A stretch of 8,506 nt of DNA, from positions 4,964 through 13,469 of the forward strand of contig JAUNAE010000061.1 of NCBI GenBank assembly GCA_030527765.1, written 5' to 3'. The position numbers were made by a program, and so were the translations under genes. The notes under the pieces were generated by a model, which saw only the letters and a program-made list of their open reading frames with translations, was not told the origin of the DNA and searched no databases. Position 1 is the stretch's first letter; each line of letters opens with the position of its first letter. This document shows, in pieces, positions 1 to 5,923 of this stretch. The DNA is from Eubacteriales bacterium (GTDB lineage Bacteria; Bacillota_A; Clostridia; Lachnospirales; Lachnospiraceae).

Positions 1-1905
1 ATCTGGTTGATCTGGCTGCTCCGGTTGATTCTCAAGTTCTTCCACAGACTCGATGGGTTCTCTGCCAAGAAGTCTTTCCAGATTCTCCTTGCTCTCTGCA
101 CGGAAGATTGGAAATACCGATTCCGGATCTCGAAGGTGCACATCAAACATACCGACAGATTCGATCACAAAGTTTTTTCCATCCAGTGTGATGGTATCTC
201 CTACTCGGAAGTCATCTGTGCTTTCTGTCTCCGGCATTTGTGCAGGCTTTTCTTCTGCAGCTGGTGCTTCCGGTGGAAATCTATGCGCAGGACTTGGCAT
301 GGGTACATCCCCTGCAAAATCAGCTTCAATCTGCTGATACTGGAAAAGCTCCTTCTCATTCAGATACTCTCCACGATCTACGATATTCTTAAGTCGTTTA
401 TCCACTTCCGGCCACTTGAGTCTTACTTCTTTATCATGACCATAGCTTCTGATAAAGAATCCCTTGGCATCGTAATCCACAAAGCCATGACTGCCATCAT
501 CGAAGGTATAGCTATGACCACCTGTTCCATATTCATTCTTCAGAAAATCGGCTCTTTCCTTTGCATCCCCCTGCTGCTGATACATGGCATAGATACGAAT
601 CTTTCCACCTGCAAAGCCGGATCCTCTGCGAAGTACTTTATCAATCTCATCGTCAGAAATAGAAAAAGCGGAGGGCTTTTCACTCTCCGCTGTCATGACC
701 GGTGTTTCCACCTGGCTATCGATGTTCTTAATCTGTTCTTCTTCGGAAGGAAACAGGGAAAACAGATTTAATTGGTTATAAGTTCCGCTACTACGATTTC
801 CTCTGCCTGTGCTTTCAGCATGTTCATATGCTGTACCCAGCCCATCTGGTCGTTCTTCTTGTCCGGTGCCGGATTCTGTTTGAGAAGTTCCGTCATCATC
901 TGCTCGATTCGTGCTGTCGCTGTCTCCTGAATCTCGTAAAGGTGCGGAAACAGCTTCTCTGTCAGTGTCAGATGATTGTACAGAAGCGTGTTGTTCTCCT
1001 GCAGATACGCTCTCCTCATTCTGCCATACTTGCCCAGTGGTTTCGTCTCCTGCATTTCCAACTGGATATTCGGGATCAGATAATCCCCTGCCTGCGTGTA
1101 AGTCATTTCTTTCATGTTCTCTACCATCTTCCTGGCTCCTTTCTGTCTGCTTATTTCTCTCATAATTTCTTACTGCACGTTCCATCTCAAGAAAGATCTG
1201 AGATGCCATCTCGCTTACTGCTGTTCCAAGTACATTGGCTGCAGCCGGTGTGTTGAAATCCATTACCGCATTAAAATCATCCGAATCAAAGAAATCATCA
1301 GGATTTCCAAAAATTCTGGTGAAAAGCTGATAACAGATGCTTACCTGTGATGCACGGTGGAAAGCTGCTTCGATGTTGAGTTCATCATAATCTGCAAGAT
1401 AGCTGTCATCAACGATGTCGCGAATCGTATTCTTGTAATTGCTCCAATAGTCTCTTGTCATTCGATCTGCAATCGCCCAAAGCTGATCTTCCAGATACGT
1501 GGAATCATGCGGAAGGCCATAGACCTGCTCTAAGTGCTGCAGAATCGGTGCTTCCTGATCTAACTGCATTGTCCAGAGATTGACCTGTCTTGAATTTCTT
1601 CTTTCGCCGGTATCCGATACATCAAAAACATAGCGGAGTCTTGGATACTCTCCGCTGTTATCAACAAGTGCGATTCCTTTGGCTCCTCGCTTCACATAGC
1701 GATTCATACGATTATTCCAAAGGTCATATTCAGCACAGGCTGTTGCATCCGGTCTCTGGGTGAAAATCATCAGCTGATCCGGATACGGATATTTATAAAG
1801 CCGTGCAGCTGTGGTCAAAAATGCGGTCCACTGCTCACGGCTCTTGGTTACCTGTCTGGCAGCATCTTCTGCCATACGGGAATAGTATTCAGTTTTATTT
1901 GGCAT
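1..1905 (-). CDS. N-terminal 635 residues of a giant ICE helicase/DNA methylase protein (partial)
   Basis: The frame opens at ATG 1905 and stays open to base 1, so the 3' end lies outside the window. AGGAGG at 1911-1916 is ideally placed, 13 bases after the TTRAP stop. Homologues I recognise run to well over 2000 residues and carry SNF2-type helicase and N-6 adenine methylase domains further on; none of those motifs is in this part. Residues about 25-95 (YKYPYPDQLMIF, QRPDATACAEYDLW, RYVKRGAKGIALVD) match the family's N-terminus and loosely resemble the ssDNA-binding ArdC N-domain pattern. Residues about 260-379 form a hydrophilic S/G/D/E/Q/T-rich linker that coincides with nested tnpV. Family sequence resumes at QLNLFSLFPSEEEQ, followed by the region ISDDEIDKVLRRGSGFAGGKIRIY and LKWPEVDKRL (about 420-520), then a small domain starting DDFRVGDTITLDGKNFVIE (about 570-620). 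It presumably remodels or modifies element DNA in the recipient; that role is inference. Confidence 0.85.
   Translation of the reverse strand, partial: MPNKTEYYSRMAEDAARQVTKSREQWTAFLTTAARLYKYPYPDQLMIFTQRPDATACAEYDLWNNRMNRYVKRGAKGIALVDNSGEYPRLRYVFDVSDTGERRNSRQVNLWTMQLDQEAPILQHLEQVYGLPHDSTYLEDQLWAIADRMTRDYWSNYKNTIRDIVDDSYLADYDELNIEAAFHRASQVSICYQLFTRIFGNPDDFFDSDDFNAVMDFNTPAAANVLGTAVSEMASQIFLEMERAVRNYERNKQTERSQEDGREHERNDLHAGRGLSDPEYPVGNAGDETTGQVWQNEESVSAGEQHASVQSSDTDREAVSAPLRDSGDSDSTNRADDDGTSQTESGTGQEERPDGLGTAYEHAESTGRGNRSSGTYNQLNLFSLFPSEEEQIKNIDSQVETPVMTAESEKPSAFSISDDEIDKVLRRGSGFAGGKIRIYAMYQQQGDAKERADFLKNEYGTGGHSYTFDDGSHGFVDYDAKGFFIRSYGHDKEVRLKWPEVDKRLKNIVDRGEYLNEKELFQYQQIEADFAGDVPMPSPAHRFPPEAPAAEEKPAQMPETESTDDFRVGDTITLDGKNFVIESVGMFDVHLRDPESVFPIFRAESKENLERLLGREPIESVEELENQPEQPDQPD
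768..1127 (-). CDS. tnpV: TnpV, transposon-encoded protein, nested in the helicase/methylase gene
   Basis: A complete 119-residue protein lies wholly inside the giant helicase/methylase gene, in the +1 frame relative to it. It starts at ATG 1127, preceded by AAAGGAG with an 8-base spacer, and ends at TAA 768-770. The TnpV family pattern is clear: MTYTQAGDYLIPN at residues 8-20, PLGKYGRMRRAYLQE at 30-44, a helical middle part, and MGWVQHMNMLKAQAEEIV near the end. The family was named from Tn4451-type elements and its biochemical role is unknown to me; no catalytic motif, signal peptide or membrane segment is visible. The 131-residue open frame could also begin at 1163, but family similarity starts near MKEMTYTQ and only 1127 has a good ribosome binding site. 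It is probably translated from the same mRNA as the giant protein. Confidence 0.82.
   Translation of the reverse strand: MVENMKEMTYTQAGDYLIPNIQLEMQETKPLGKYGRMRRAYLQENNTLLYNHLTLTEKLFPHLYEIQETATARIEQMMTELLKQNPAPDKKNDQMGWVQHMNMLKAQAEEIVVAELITN
1136..1142 (-). promoter_or_regulatory. Ribosome binding site for nested tnpV
   Basis: AAAGGAG lies 8 bases before ATG 1127, inside the helicase/methylase reading frame. It decides the tnpV start in favour of 1127 over 1163, and it is the main sequence evidence that the nested frame is really translated. Confidence 0.7.
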
Positions 1906-1918
1906 GCTTTTCCTCCTG

Positions 1919-2128
1919 TTAAATATCGGGATACAAATCCAGTTCTGCAAACTCCTCATCGGACATCTGCTCTAACTTTTCAAGAAGGGATTTCGTCCAT
2001 TTTCTAAGGTTTCGATCTCTTCCGGTTAGCTGCTTCTGCATTTCCTGCAGTGCTTCTATCATTCCCTGACGATCTGTATCTGGGTTATAGATCATCATGA
2101 TTGTCCATTCATCATCCGTAAAATTCAT
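1919..2128 (-). CDS. TTRAP, transposon-transfer assisting family protein
   Basis: A 69-residue acidic protein. MNFTDDEWTIMMIYN at the N-terminus, a central helix (GMIEALQEMQKQL) and the ending MSDEEFAELDLYPDI match the transposon-transfer assisting (TTRAP) family found in Firmicutes ICEs. The name reflects genetic context; no biochemical activity is known to me, and no catalytic residue, signal or membrane segment is visible. I chose ATG 2128 over an upstream ATG at 2173 because family similarity begins at MNFT and because the start overlaps the preceding stop as TAATG, a coupling arrangement. GGAGGAGAGGGG lies slightly further upstream than usual and may serve as the ribosome binding site. 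The stop is followed after 13 bases by the giant helicase/methylase start. Confidence 0.85.
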   Translation of the reverse strand: MNFTDDEWTIMMIYNPDTDRQGMIEALQEMQKQLTGRDRNLRKWTKSLLEKLEQMSDEEFAELDLYPDI

Positions 2129-2727
2129 TACTCCAATCCCCTCTCCTCCGGTTTCTTCGGATTTCTGATACAAGGCGGTTCTTCTGTTTTTTCCTTGAGC
2201 TGTTCTAAGACAGATGGTTTCTCCACCGGCTCCTCTTTCTTTCCGTTGTTAATCACTCCATCAATCATGCCGTAATCATCTTCCATAGACATTTCCGCAT
2301 ACTTCAGGTAATTCTCCGGCTTTAAGAAGTTCGGAAGTTCCTTAAATCCAATAGAATCCACGTAATGGCAACTTACCACACCATTCTGTTTCAGAGCCAC
2401 GATGTCACTGACCGATAAGCTGTGACCGGTGAAATCTGTAGGTCGTTCCATATTGAACTTCACATAAGTCTCTTCCAACATGGTATTAACGTCCTTATAC
2501 GCAAGAAGCGGTGCCGTATATACCACCTCATAGTGATCAATCTCCGGTTCTTTCCCTTGTCGCTTCAAGTAATCCATCGACATAAATCTCTCAAATACTG
2601 TTTCTTCGGAAGATTTCAGCTGCAAAATCGCATAGCTGTCATTGGCACTTTCCAGGAAAGCCACCATTGCTTCATCCGGCGTTGCGTCTCCATGAACCTC
2701 ATCCCATTTTCTAATCTTATTCGTCAT
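2128..2727 (-). CDS. YodL domain / DUF4316 protein
   Basis: A 199-residue protein with two recognisable parts. Residues about 31-136 match the YodL-like domain: SYAILQLK, EVVYTAPL, TDFTGHSLSVSDIV and HYVDSIGFKELPNF. Residues about 137-195 match the DUF4316-type tail: NYLKYAEMSMEDDYGMIDG followed by a charged PSVLEQLKEK stretch. These modules recur in ICE proteins of gut Clostridia, alone or within larger polypeptides; their molecular function is unknown and I infer only an element-maintenance or transfer role. The start at 2727 is supported by GGAGG with a 7-base spacer and overlaps the end of the preceding gene by 11 bases. The frame could be extended to ATG 2802, but that part would encode a shadow of the upstream gene. 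No signal peptide or membrane segment is visible. Confidence 0.85.
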   Translation of the reverse strand: MTNKIRKWDEVHGDATPDEAMVAFLESANDSYAILQLKSSEETVFERFMSMDYLKRQGKEPEIDHYEVVYTAPLLAYKDVNTMLEETYVKFNMERPTDFTGHSLSVSDIVALKQNGVVSCHYVDSIGFKELPNFLKPENYLKYAEMSMEDDYGMIDGVINNGKKEEPVEKPSVLEQLKEKTEEPPCIRNPKKPEERGLE

Positions 2728-3025
2728 CTTTGTCCTCCATTTCTGCAAAAGGTGATCCATTGACCTTGGCATCCATAATCTGCTGGTTTCTGCGCTTCTC
2801 ACTGTAAGGTGGTCTCACACTGACACATTTCTTTGGCACTTCATAAATACCGGATCTGAAAGGACCTTTGCTCTTACAAATAAACTGATCCGGGTATTTT
2901 TTTACCAATCCATCCAGTTTGTGAATCAGCTTCTGATCATACGTGTAGATATTGGCTCTATCACTATCCTCGTCATAATTGATCAGCGTCTCCATCTCGC
3001 CTTTCGTTAAATGATACCTGCTCAT
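2717..3025 (-). CDS. Small conserved ICE protein of unknown function
   Basis: A 102-residue soluble protein that I recognise only as a type of small hypothetical protein found in ICEs and phages of Clostridia. It begins YHLTKGEMETLINYDEDSDRANIYTY and continues with KLIHKLDGLVKKYPDQF and PFRSGIYEVPKKCVSVRPP, then a basic segment (SEKRRNQQ) and an acidic tail. The basic stretch near residues 70-82 could contact nucleic acid, but that is speculation. The start at 3025 has GGAGG upstream and forms an ATGA overlap with the preceding stop, indicating coupled translation. Its 3' end overlaps the YodL gene by 11 bases. I assign no function. Confidence 0.75.
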   Translation of the reverse strand: MSRYHLTKGEMETLINYDEDSDRANIYTYDQKLIHKLDGLVKKYPDQFICKSKGPFRSGIYEVPKKCVSVRPPYSEKRRNQQIMDAKVNGSPFAEMEDKDDE

Positions 3026-3600
3026 CTCTCCACCTCCGTTTTGTGTCGTCCCGATGGATTTTCCTTACCATGACCGTTCAATCCATGCAGCGTTTCTAAG
3101 GCCGATTCTCTTTTGGCGGAAAACGGTTCCTCCTGCTTTTCCTCTACCTGCTCCATTAAGTCCTCATAATCCACCAGTGTCATGGACTGTTTGTCCCACC
3201 CGAAGTCCTGTAAGATCTCATTTCTGATTGCATTGATACTGCTGTCTTCATCATCAATCTGACCACCATCAATCTCATTGAAGTCATGATCATAAAGTGT
3301 GTAGTCATAGCCGGTATCACAGGTCTGAATCGCCAGGAATCCTTTGTTTCCAATATCCCAGGCAGCTTCATTTTCCTTGAGAACTTCCTCCGGCTTGCAT
3401 TCACCGCCTCCATGCTCCAGCAATTCCGCGAACTGGCAGATGTGAAGCACATCACTTCCAAGCCTCATATGGTAACTGTCCACATACTCACATTTCATAG
3501 AAAACTTACGATCCGGATAGGTGACTCCGATCACCCCGCCGTCCGGGATCTTAAACTTATCTTCGTAACGACTCGTAATAAAACGAATGCTTCTATCCAT
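3022..3600 (-). CDS. Conserved two-part ICE protein, possibly LPD-type domains
   Basis: A 192-residue protein that follows topoisomerase III in elements of this type. The first part (about 1-62: RFITSRYEDKFKIPDGG, VTYPDRKF, YHMRLGSDVLHICQFAELLE) and second part (about 78-141: AAWDIGNKGFLAIQTCDTGYDYTLYDHDFNEIDGGQ) are each conserved in my memory of the family. They resemble the small 'large polyvalent protein-associated' (LPD) domains, but I am unsure which numbers apply. The C-terminal 45 residues are charged and probably disordered. I prefer ATG 3600, which has GGAGG about 11 bases upstream and leads straight into the family start; ATGs at 3624 and 3618 lack a ribosome binding site. The start overlaps the topoisomerase stop by 8 bases. 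Function is unknown; a DNA-processing accessory role is inferred from context. Confidence 0.78.
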   Translation of the reverse strand: MDRSIRFITSRYEDKFKIPDGGVIGVTYPDRKFSMKCEYVDSYHMRLGSDVLHICQFAELLEHGGGECKPEEVLKENEAAWDIGNKGFLAIQTCDTGYDYTLYDHDFNEIDGGQIDDEDSSINAIRNEILQDFGWDKQSMTLVDYEDLMEQVEEKQEEPFSAKRESALETLHGLNGHGKENPSGRHKTEVER

Positions 3601-5677
3601 TCTTTCTCTTTCCTCCATTGTCAAAATTCATCTGAAATTCCACACTTCCATCTTCTTTCGGAATTGCGGAAATCACTACGTTATACCTGCCTCCGGTTTT
3701 TCTTGATATGCAGCCCTTCAGCGCCACCTTGCCTTCTTTTACGAGCTTTTCAGCAATCTCCGGTGTCATCTTCTTTCCAAGTTTTTTGAAATAGTGATTG
3801 TCTTTCCATATGCCAAATCTGCAATTTTGATTGCTACAGAACCAACCCTTTTCCTTTTCAACCACTTCATTCCCACAGGCCGGACAATTGCCGATTGCTT
3901 TTCCCTCCGAGTTCATCAGGAATTGCGCACCCTTGATCACTTCATACCTCTCTACAAGGTCTGAAATCATACCGGTGATTTCTTTCATAAATTCATTGGC
4001 ACTCAGCTGTCCCTTTTCTACCTGCAACAGCTTTTCTTCCCATTCAGCGGTCATGGACGGGGACTGGATCTGCTCCGGAATCACCGTAATCAGTGCTGTC
4101 CCTTTATCTGTAGAAACCAGATATTTTGTTTTCTTGTCTCCCACACGATTGATAAACCCTTTTGCTACCAGCTTTTCTATAATTCCTGCCCTCGTTGCCG
4201 GTGTTCCAATGCCCTTGCGCTCTACTTCATCCGGGAACTCATCTGAACTGGCACTCTCCATCGCCTGAAGCAGAAGATCCTCAGTATATCTCTTCGGTGG
4301 TGTTGTCTGCCCTTCCTTTATCGCAGCCGATACGACTGCTACCTTTTCACCTTCCTGTACTGCGGGAATTTCCATCTTTGTTTCATCTGAGTCTTTCTTC
4401 TCGTTATTACCGCAATACTGTTTCCATCCAAGACTGTGAACCATCTTTCCCTTAGCCTTGAAGATCTGCTCACCACACTCTGCTTCTACTGTGGTTTCTG
4501 AATAGCGGCATGGATTTCCAACTGCACAGATCAGTCTGGTCACAATCATCTCCAATACTGCTTTTTCTCCACTTGGAAGCTCTGCGGTATCGAATGAAGT
4601 GGCTGTCAAAGTTGGAATAATGGCATGGTGATCGGTTACCTTCGAAGAATTGATGACCTGCTTCGCATTCACCGGAGCTTCGCCAGATATTCCGAATGCA
4701 GCCTGCACCTTATGCACTAATGTCGGAACGGTGCCTTCCATGTCATCTGTCAAAAATCGGCTGTCCGTTCTTGGATAGGTCACAAGCTTCTTTTCATATA
4801 AGTTCTGCGTGTAATCCAGTGTCTGCTGTGCAGTGAAGCCAAGCTGCCTGTTGGCATCTCTCTGTAGAGAAGTCAGATCATAAAGCTGTGGTGCTTTCTC
4901 CTGCTTCTCTTTCTTCTCCGCTTTTCGAATATTCATATATCCCGTGTTCTGGCACAGCCTCTTCAGCTCTGCTGCAGCATCTTTGTCTTTGATGCGTTCA
5001 CTTGTCACCGCAAATCCATCGAGCTGTGCTTTCACGGTATAGAATGGCTTCGGCTTAAAGCCTCGAATCGCTGCATCTCTCATAACAACCATGGCAAGCG
5101 CCGGTGTCATCACTCTACCCACATTCAATGTTTGACCATACAGGCATGAAAAAAGCCGAGTAGCATTGATTCCAACTATCCAATCAGAACGCTCTCGGCA
5201 TAAGGCTGCTTCATACAAAGCATCATATTCAGTTCCATTTCTAAGATTTGCAAATCCTTCCTGTATCGCAGAATCCTCCATGGAGGAAATCCACAATCTC
5301 TCGAAAGGCTTCTTGCATCCGCACTGGTGATAAACCAGGCGGAAGATTAATTCTCCCTCTCGTCCTGCATCGGTTGCACACACAAGACTTTCTACATCGC
5401 TTCTCTGCATCAGCTTCTTTAAAATCCCAAACTGCTTTTTAGTAGATGAAGATACCTGATACTGCCAGTTCCCCGGAAGAATCGGAAGGTCATCATATCG
5501 CCATTTCCCATATTTCTCATCATAGGTCTCCGGCTGTGCAAGCTCCACCAGATGACCAACACACCAACTGACGATATAGCCATTTCCCTCCAGATACCCA
5601 TCTCCTCGTTTTCTGGCACCAATCACCTTGGCGAGGGACTGTGCCACCGACGGCTTCTCCGCCAATACTAATTTCAT
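3593..5677 (-). CDS. topB: DNA topoisomerase III (type IA), ICE-encoded
   Basis: A 694-residue type IA topoisomerase, close to the usual length of plasmid and ICE topoisomerase III. These enzymes cut one DNA strand, pass another through and reseal it, and can decatenate intermediates of transfer or replication. The TOPRIM domain is at the N-terminus, with catalytic Glu7 in MKLVLAEKPS and the acidic motif ATDAGREGEL (Asp103, Glu107, Glu109). The active-site Tyr301 lies in LVTYPRTDSRFL. GIGTPATRAGIIEKL at about 490-504 is another hallmark. A Cys4 zinc-finger-like segment (Cys598, 601, 614, 619) is followed by a C-terminal repeat-type domain. I chose ATG 5677 because MKLVLAEKPSVAQ is the canonical start and AAAGGAG sits 10 bases upstream; the frame extends to 5719 without support. 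It heads the coupled operon, with a terminator-like hairpin just upstream. All key residues are present, so the enzyme is probably active. Confidence 0.96.
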   Translation of the reverse strand: MKLVLAEKPSVAQSLAKVIGARKRGDGYLEGNGYIVSWCVGHLVELAQPETYDEKYGKWRYDDLPILPGNWQYQVSSSTKKQFGILKKLMQRSDVESLVCATDAGREGELIFRLVYHQCGCKKPFERLWISSMEDSAIQEGFANLRNGTEYDALYEAALCRERSDWIVGINATRLFSCLYGQTLNVGRVMTPALAMVVMRDAAIRGFKPKPFYTVKAQLDGFAVTSERIKDKDAAAELKRLCQNTGYMNIRKAEKKEKQEKAPQLYDLTSLQRDANRQLGFTAQQTLDYTQNLYEKKLVTYPRTDSRFLTDDMEGTVPTLVHKVQAAFGISGEAPVNAKQVINSSKVTDHHAIIPTLTATSFDTAELPSGEKAVLEMIVTRLICAVGNPCRYSETTVEAECGEQIFKAKGKMVHSLGWKQYCGNNEKKDSDETKMEIPAVQEGEKVAVVSAAIKEGQTTPPKRYTEDLLLQAMESASSDEFPDEVERKGIGTPATRAGIIEKLVAKGFINRVGDKKTKYLVSTDKGTALITVIPEQIQSPSMTAEWEEKLLQVEKGQLSANEFMKEITGMISDLVERYEVIKGAQFLMNSEGKAIGNCPACGNEVVEKEKGWFCSNQNCRFGIWKDNHYFKKLGKKMTPEIAEKLVKEGKVALKGCISRKTGGRYNVVISAIPKEDGSVEFQMNFDNGGKRKNG

Positions 5678-5708
5678 TCGTTTTCTGCTCCTTTCTCGGC
5701 ATAATAAA

Positions 5709-5740
5709 AGCAGCCTCATACAATTACGTACAAGACTGCT
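5709..5740 (-). terminator. Terminator-like hairpin before topoisomerase III
   Basis: In minus-strand RNA, AGCAGUCUUGUACG pairs with UGUAUGAGGCUGCU around a UAAU loop, giving 14 contiguous pairs including four G-U pairs, followed by UUUAUUAU. The G-U pairs would become A-C mismatches in plus-strand RNA, so the hairpin is specific to transcription toward the topoisomerase gene. The stem is only moderately GC-rich and the U tract is interrupted, so termination is probably partial. It may end transcripts from the Sel1 side, attenuate the operon, or both. Confidence 0.5.
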
Positions 5741-5755
5741 ATGTAATATGTGAAC

Positions 5756-5806
5756 TTAAAGGAAAACTGGAATCTGTTCCCTACTGGCTGCTTTTCTCTT
5801 TCCCAT
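5756..5806 (-). CDS. Possible 16-residue leader peptide
   Basis: A short frame runs from ATG 5806 to TAA 5756 and would encode MGKRKAASREQIPVFL. Its codons 4-7 coincide with the upstream arm that competes with the terminator-like hairpin, so a translating ribosome would cover that arm. The ribosome binding site is poor: GGTGAG sits directly before the ATG. A frame this short arises easily by chance, so the case rests on position alone. Confidence 0.18.
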   Translation of the reverse strand: MGKRKAASREQIPVFL

Positions 5807-5861
5807 CTCACCGTTCTAGACTGTTTGGATTCAGTAGGAAGTCATTGGCTGACAGGAAGCT

Positions 5862-5890
5862 ATTTTATCTTCCAGATAGTTCTTTGCACG
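5862..5890 (-). promoter_or_regulatory. Weak promoter candidate for the topoisomerase operon
   Basis: On the minus strand TAAAAT (5862-5867) matches the -10 consensus at five of six positions. The hexamer 17 bases upstream, CGTGCA, is not a -35 match. If real, the promoter would need an activator or another sigma factor and would produce a leader of roughly 180 bases. Confidence 0.2.
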
Positions 5891-5894
5891 TGCA
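5885..5894. promoter_or_regulatory. 10-bp perfect palindrome TGCACGTGCA
   Basis: A perfect dyad sits where the -35 region of the candidate promoter would be. It could be an operator for a dimeric regulator, but a palindrome of this length is not rare by chance and no second copy was noticed. Confidence 0.2.
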
Positions 5895-5923
5895 GGAATG
5901 CATACCAAGAAATCCTAAGCCCA

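Larger units (their letters stand above)
1..5677 (-). mobile_element. Core segment of an integrative conjugative element (Firmicutes CTn type)
   Basis: Six co-directional genes in tight succession encode topoisomerase III, a two-part conserved element protein, a small conserved protein, YodL/DUF4316, TTRAP and the start of the giant SNF2 helicase/methylase protein with an embedded TnpV. From knowledge of these families, this set is typical of ICEs in gut Clostridia and not of chromosomal housekeeping loci. No integrase, relaxase, coupling protein, type IV secretion gene or element end is visible, so both ends lie outside the window and the stated limits are only those of the recognisable core. 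The genes from 5924 to 8506 may be cargo of the same element. Confidence 0.72.
5678..5923 (-). promoter_or_regulatory. Leader region of the topoisomerase operon with alternative hairpins
   Basis: This 246-base stretch between the Sel1 stop and the topoisomerase start has no normal-sized gene. Read on the minus strand it contains, in order, a 10-bp palindrome, a weak promoter candidate, a possible 16-codon ORF, and a strong hairpin ending only 31 bases before ATG 5677. The arm at 5786-5795 (AAAAGCAGCC in RNA) is perfectly complementary to GGCUGCUUUU at 5706-5715, which is also the 3' arm and first U residues of the hairpin. The two foldings are therefore mutually exclusive, as in attenuators. 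There is no room for a promoter between hairpin and start codon, so topoisomerase mRNA starting upstream must cross it. The elements are seen; the regulatory reading is inference. Confidence 0.5.

Noticed and set aside
7..771. 254-codon plus-strand open frame
   Set aside because: It is antisense to the giant helicase/methylase frame, which has family matches and a strong ribosome binding site. Its product is rich in Phe, Leu, Cys and His as expected for a shadow frame, and no start signal is seen.
768..1163. Longer tnpV form starting at 1163
   Set aside because: The extra 12 residues fall outside family similarity and the ATG at 1163 has no ribosome binding site; ATG 1127 has one.
3180..3461. 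93-codon minus-strand frame inside the two-part ICE protein gene
   Set aside because: A Met/Arg/Ser-rich shadow in another frame with no family resemblance and no ribosome binding site, unlike nested tnpV.
3286..4455. Plus-strand open frames opposite the topoisomerase and following gene
   Set aside because: All lie antisense to well-supported coding frames and show typical shadow composition (Ser, Phe, Pro, Leu).
5678..5923. oriT or attachment site in the noncoding gap
   Set aside because: No relaxase gene, nick-like motif, core repeat or integrase is nearby; the inverted repeats are better explained as transcript structures.
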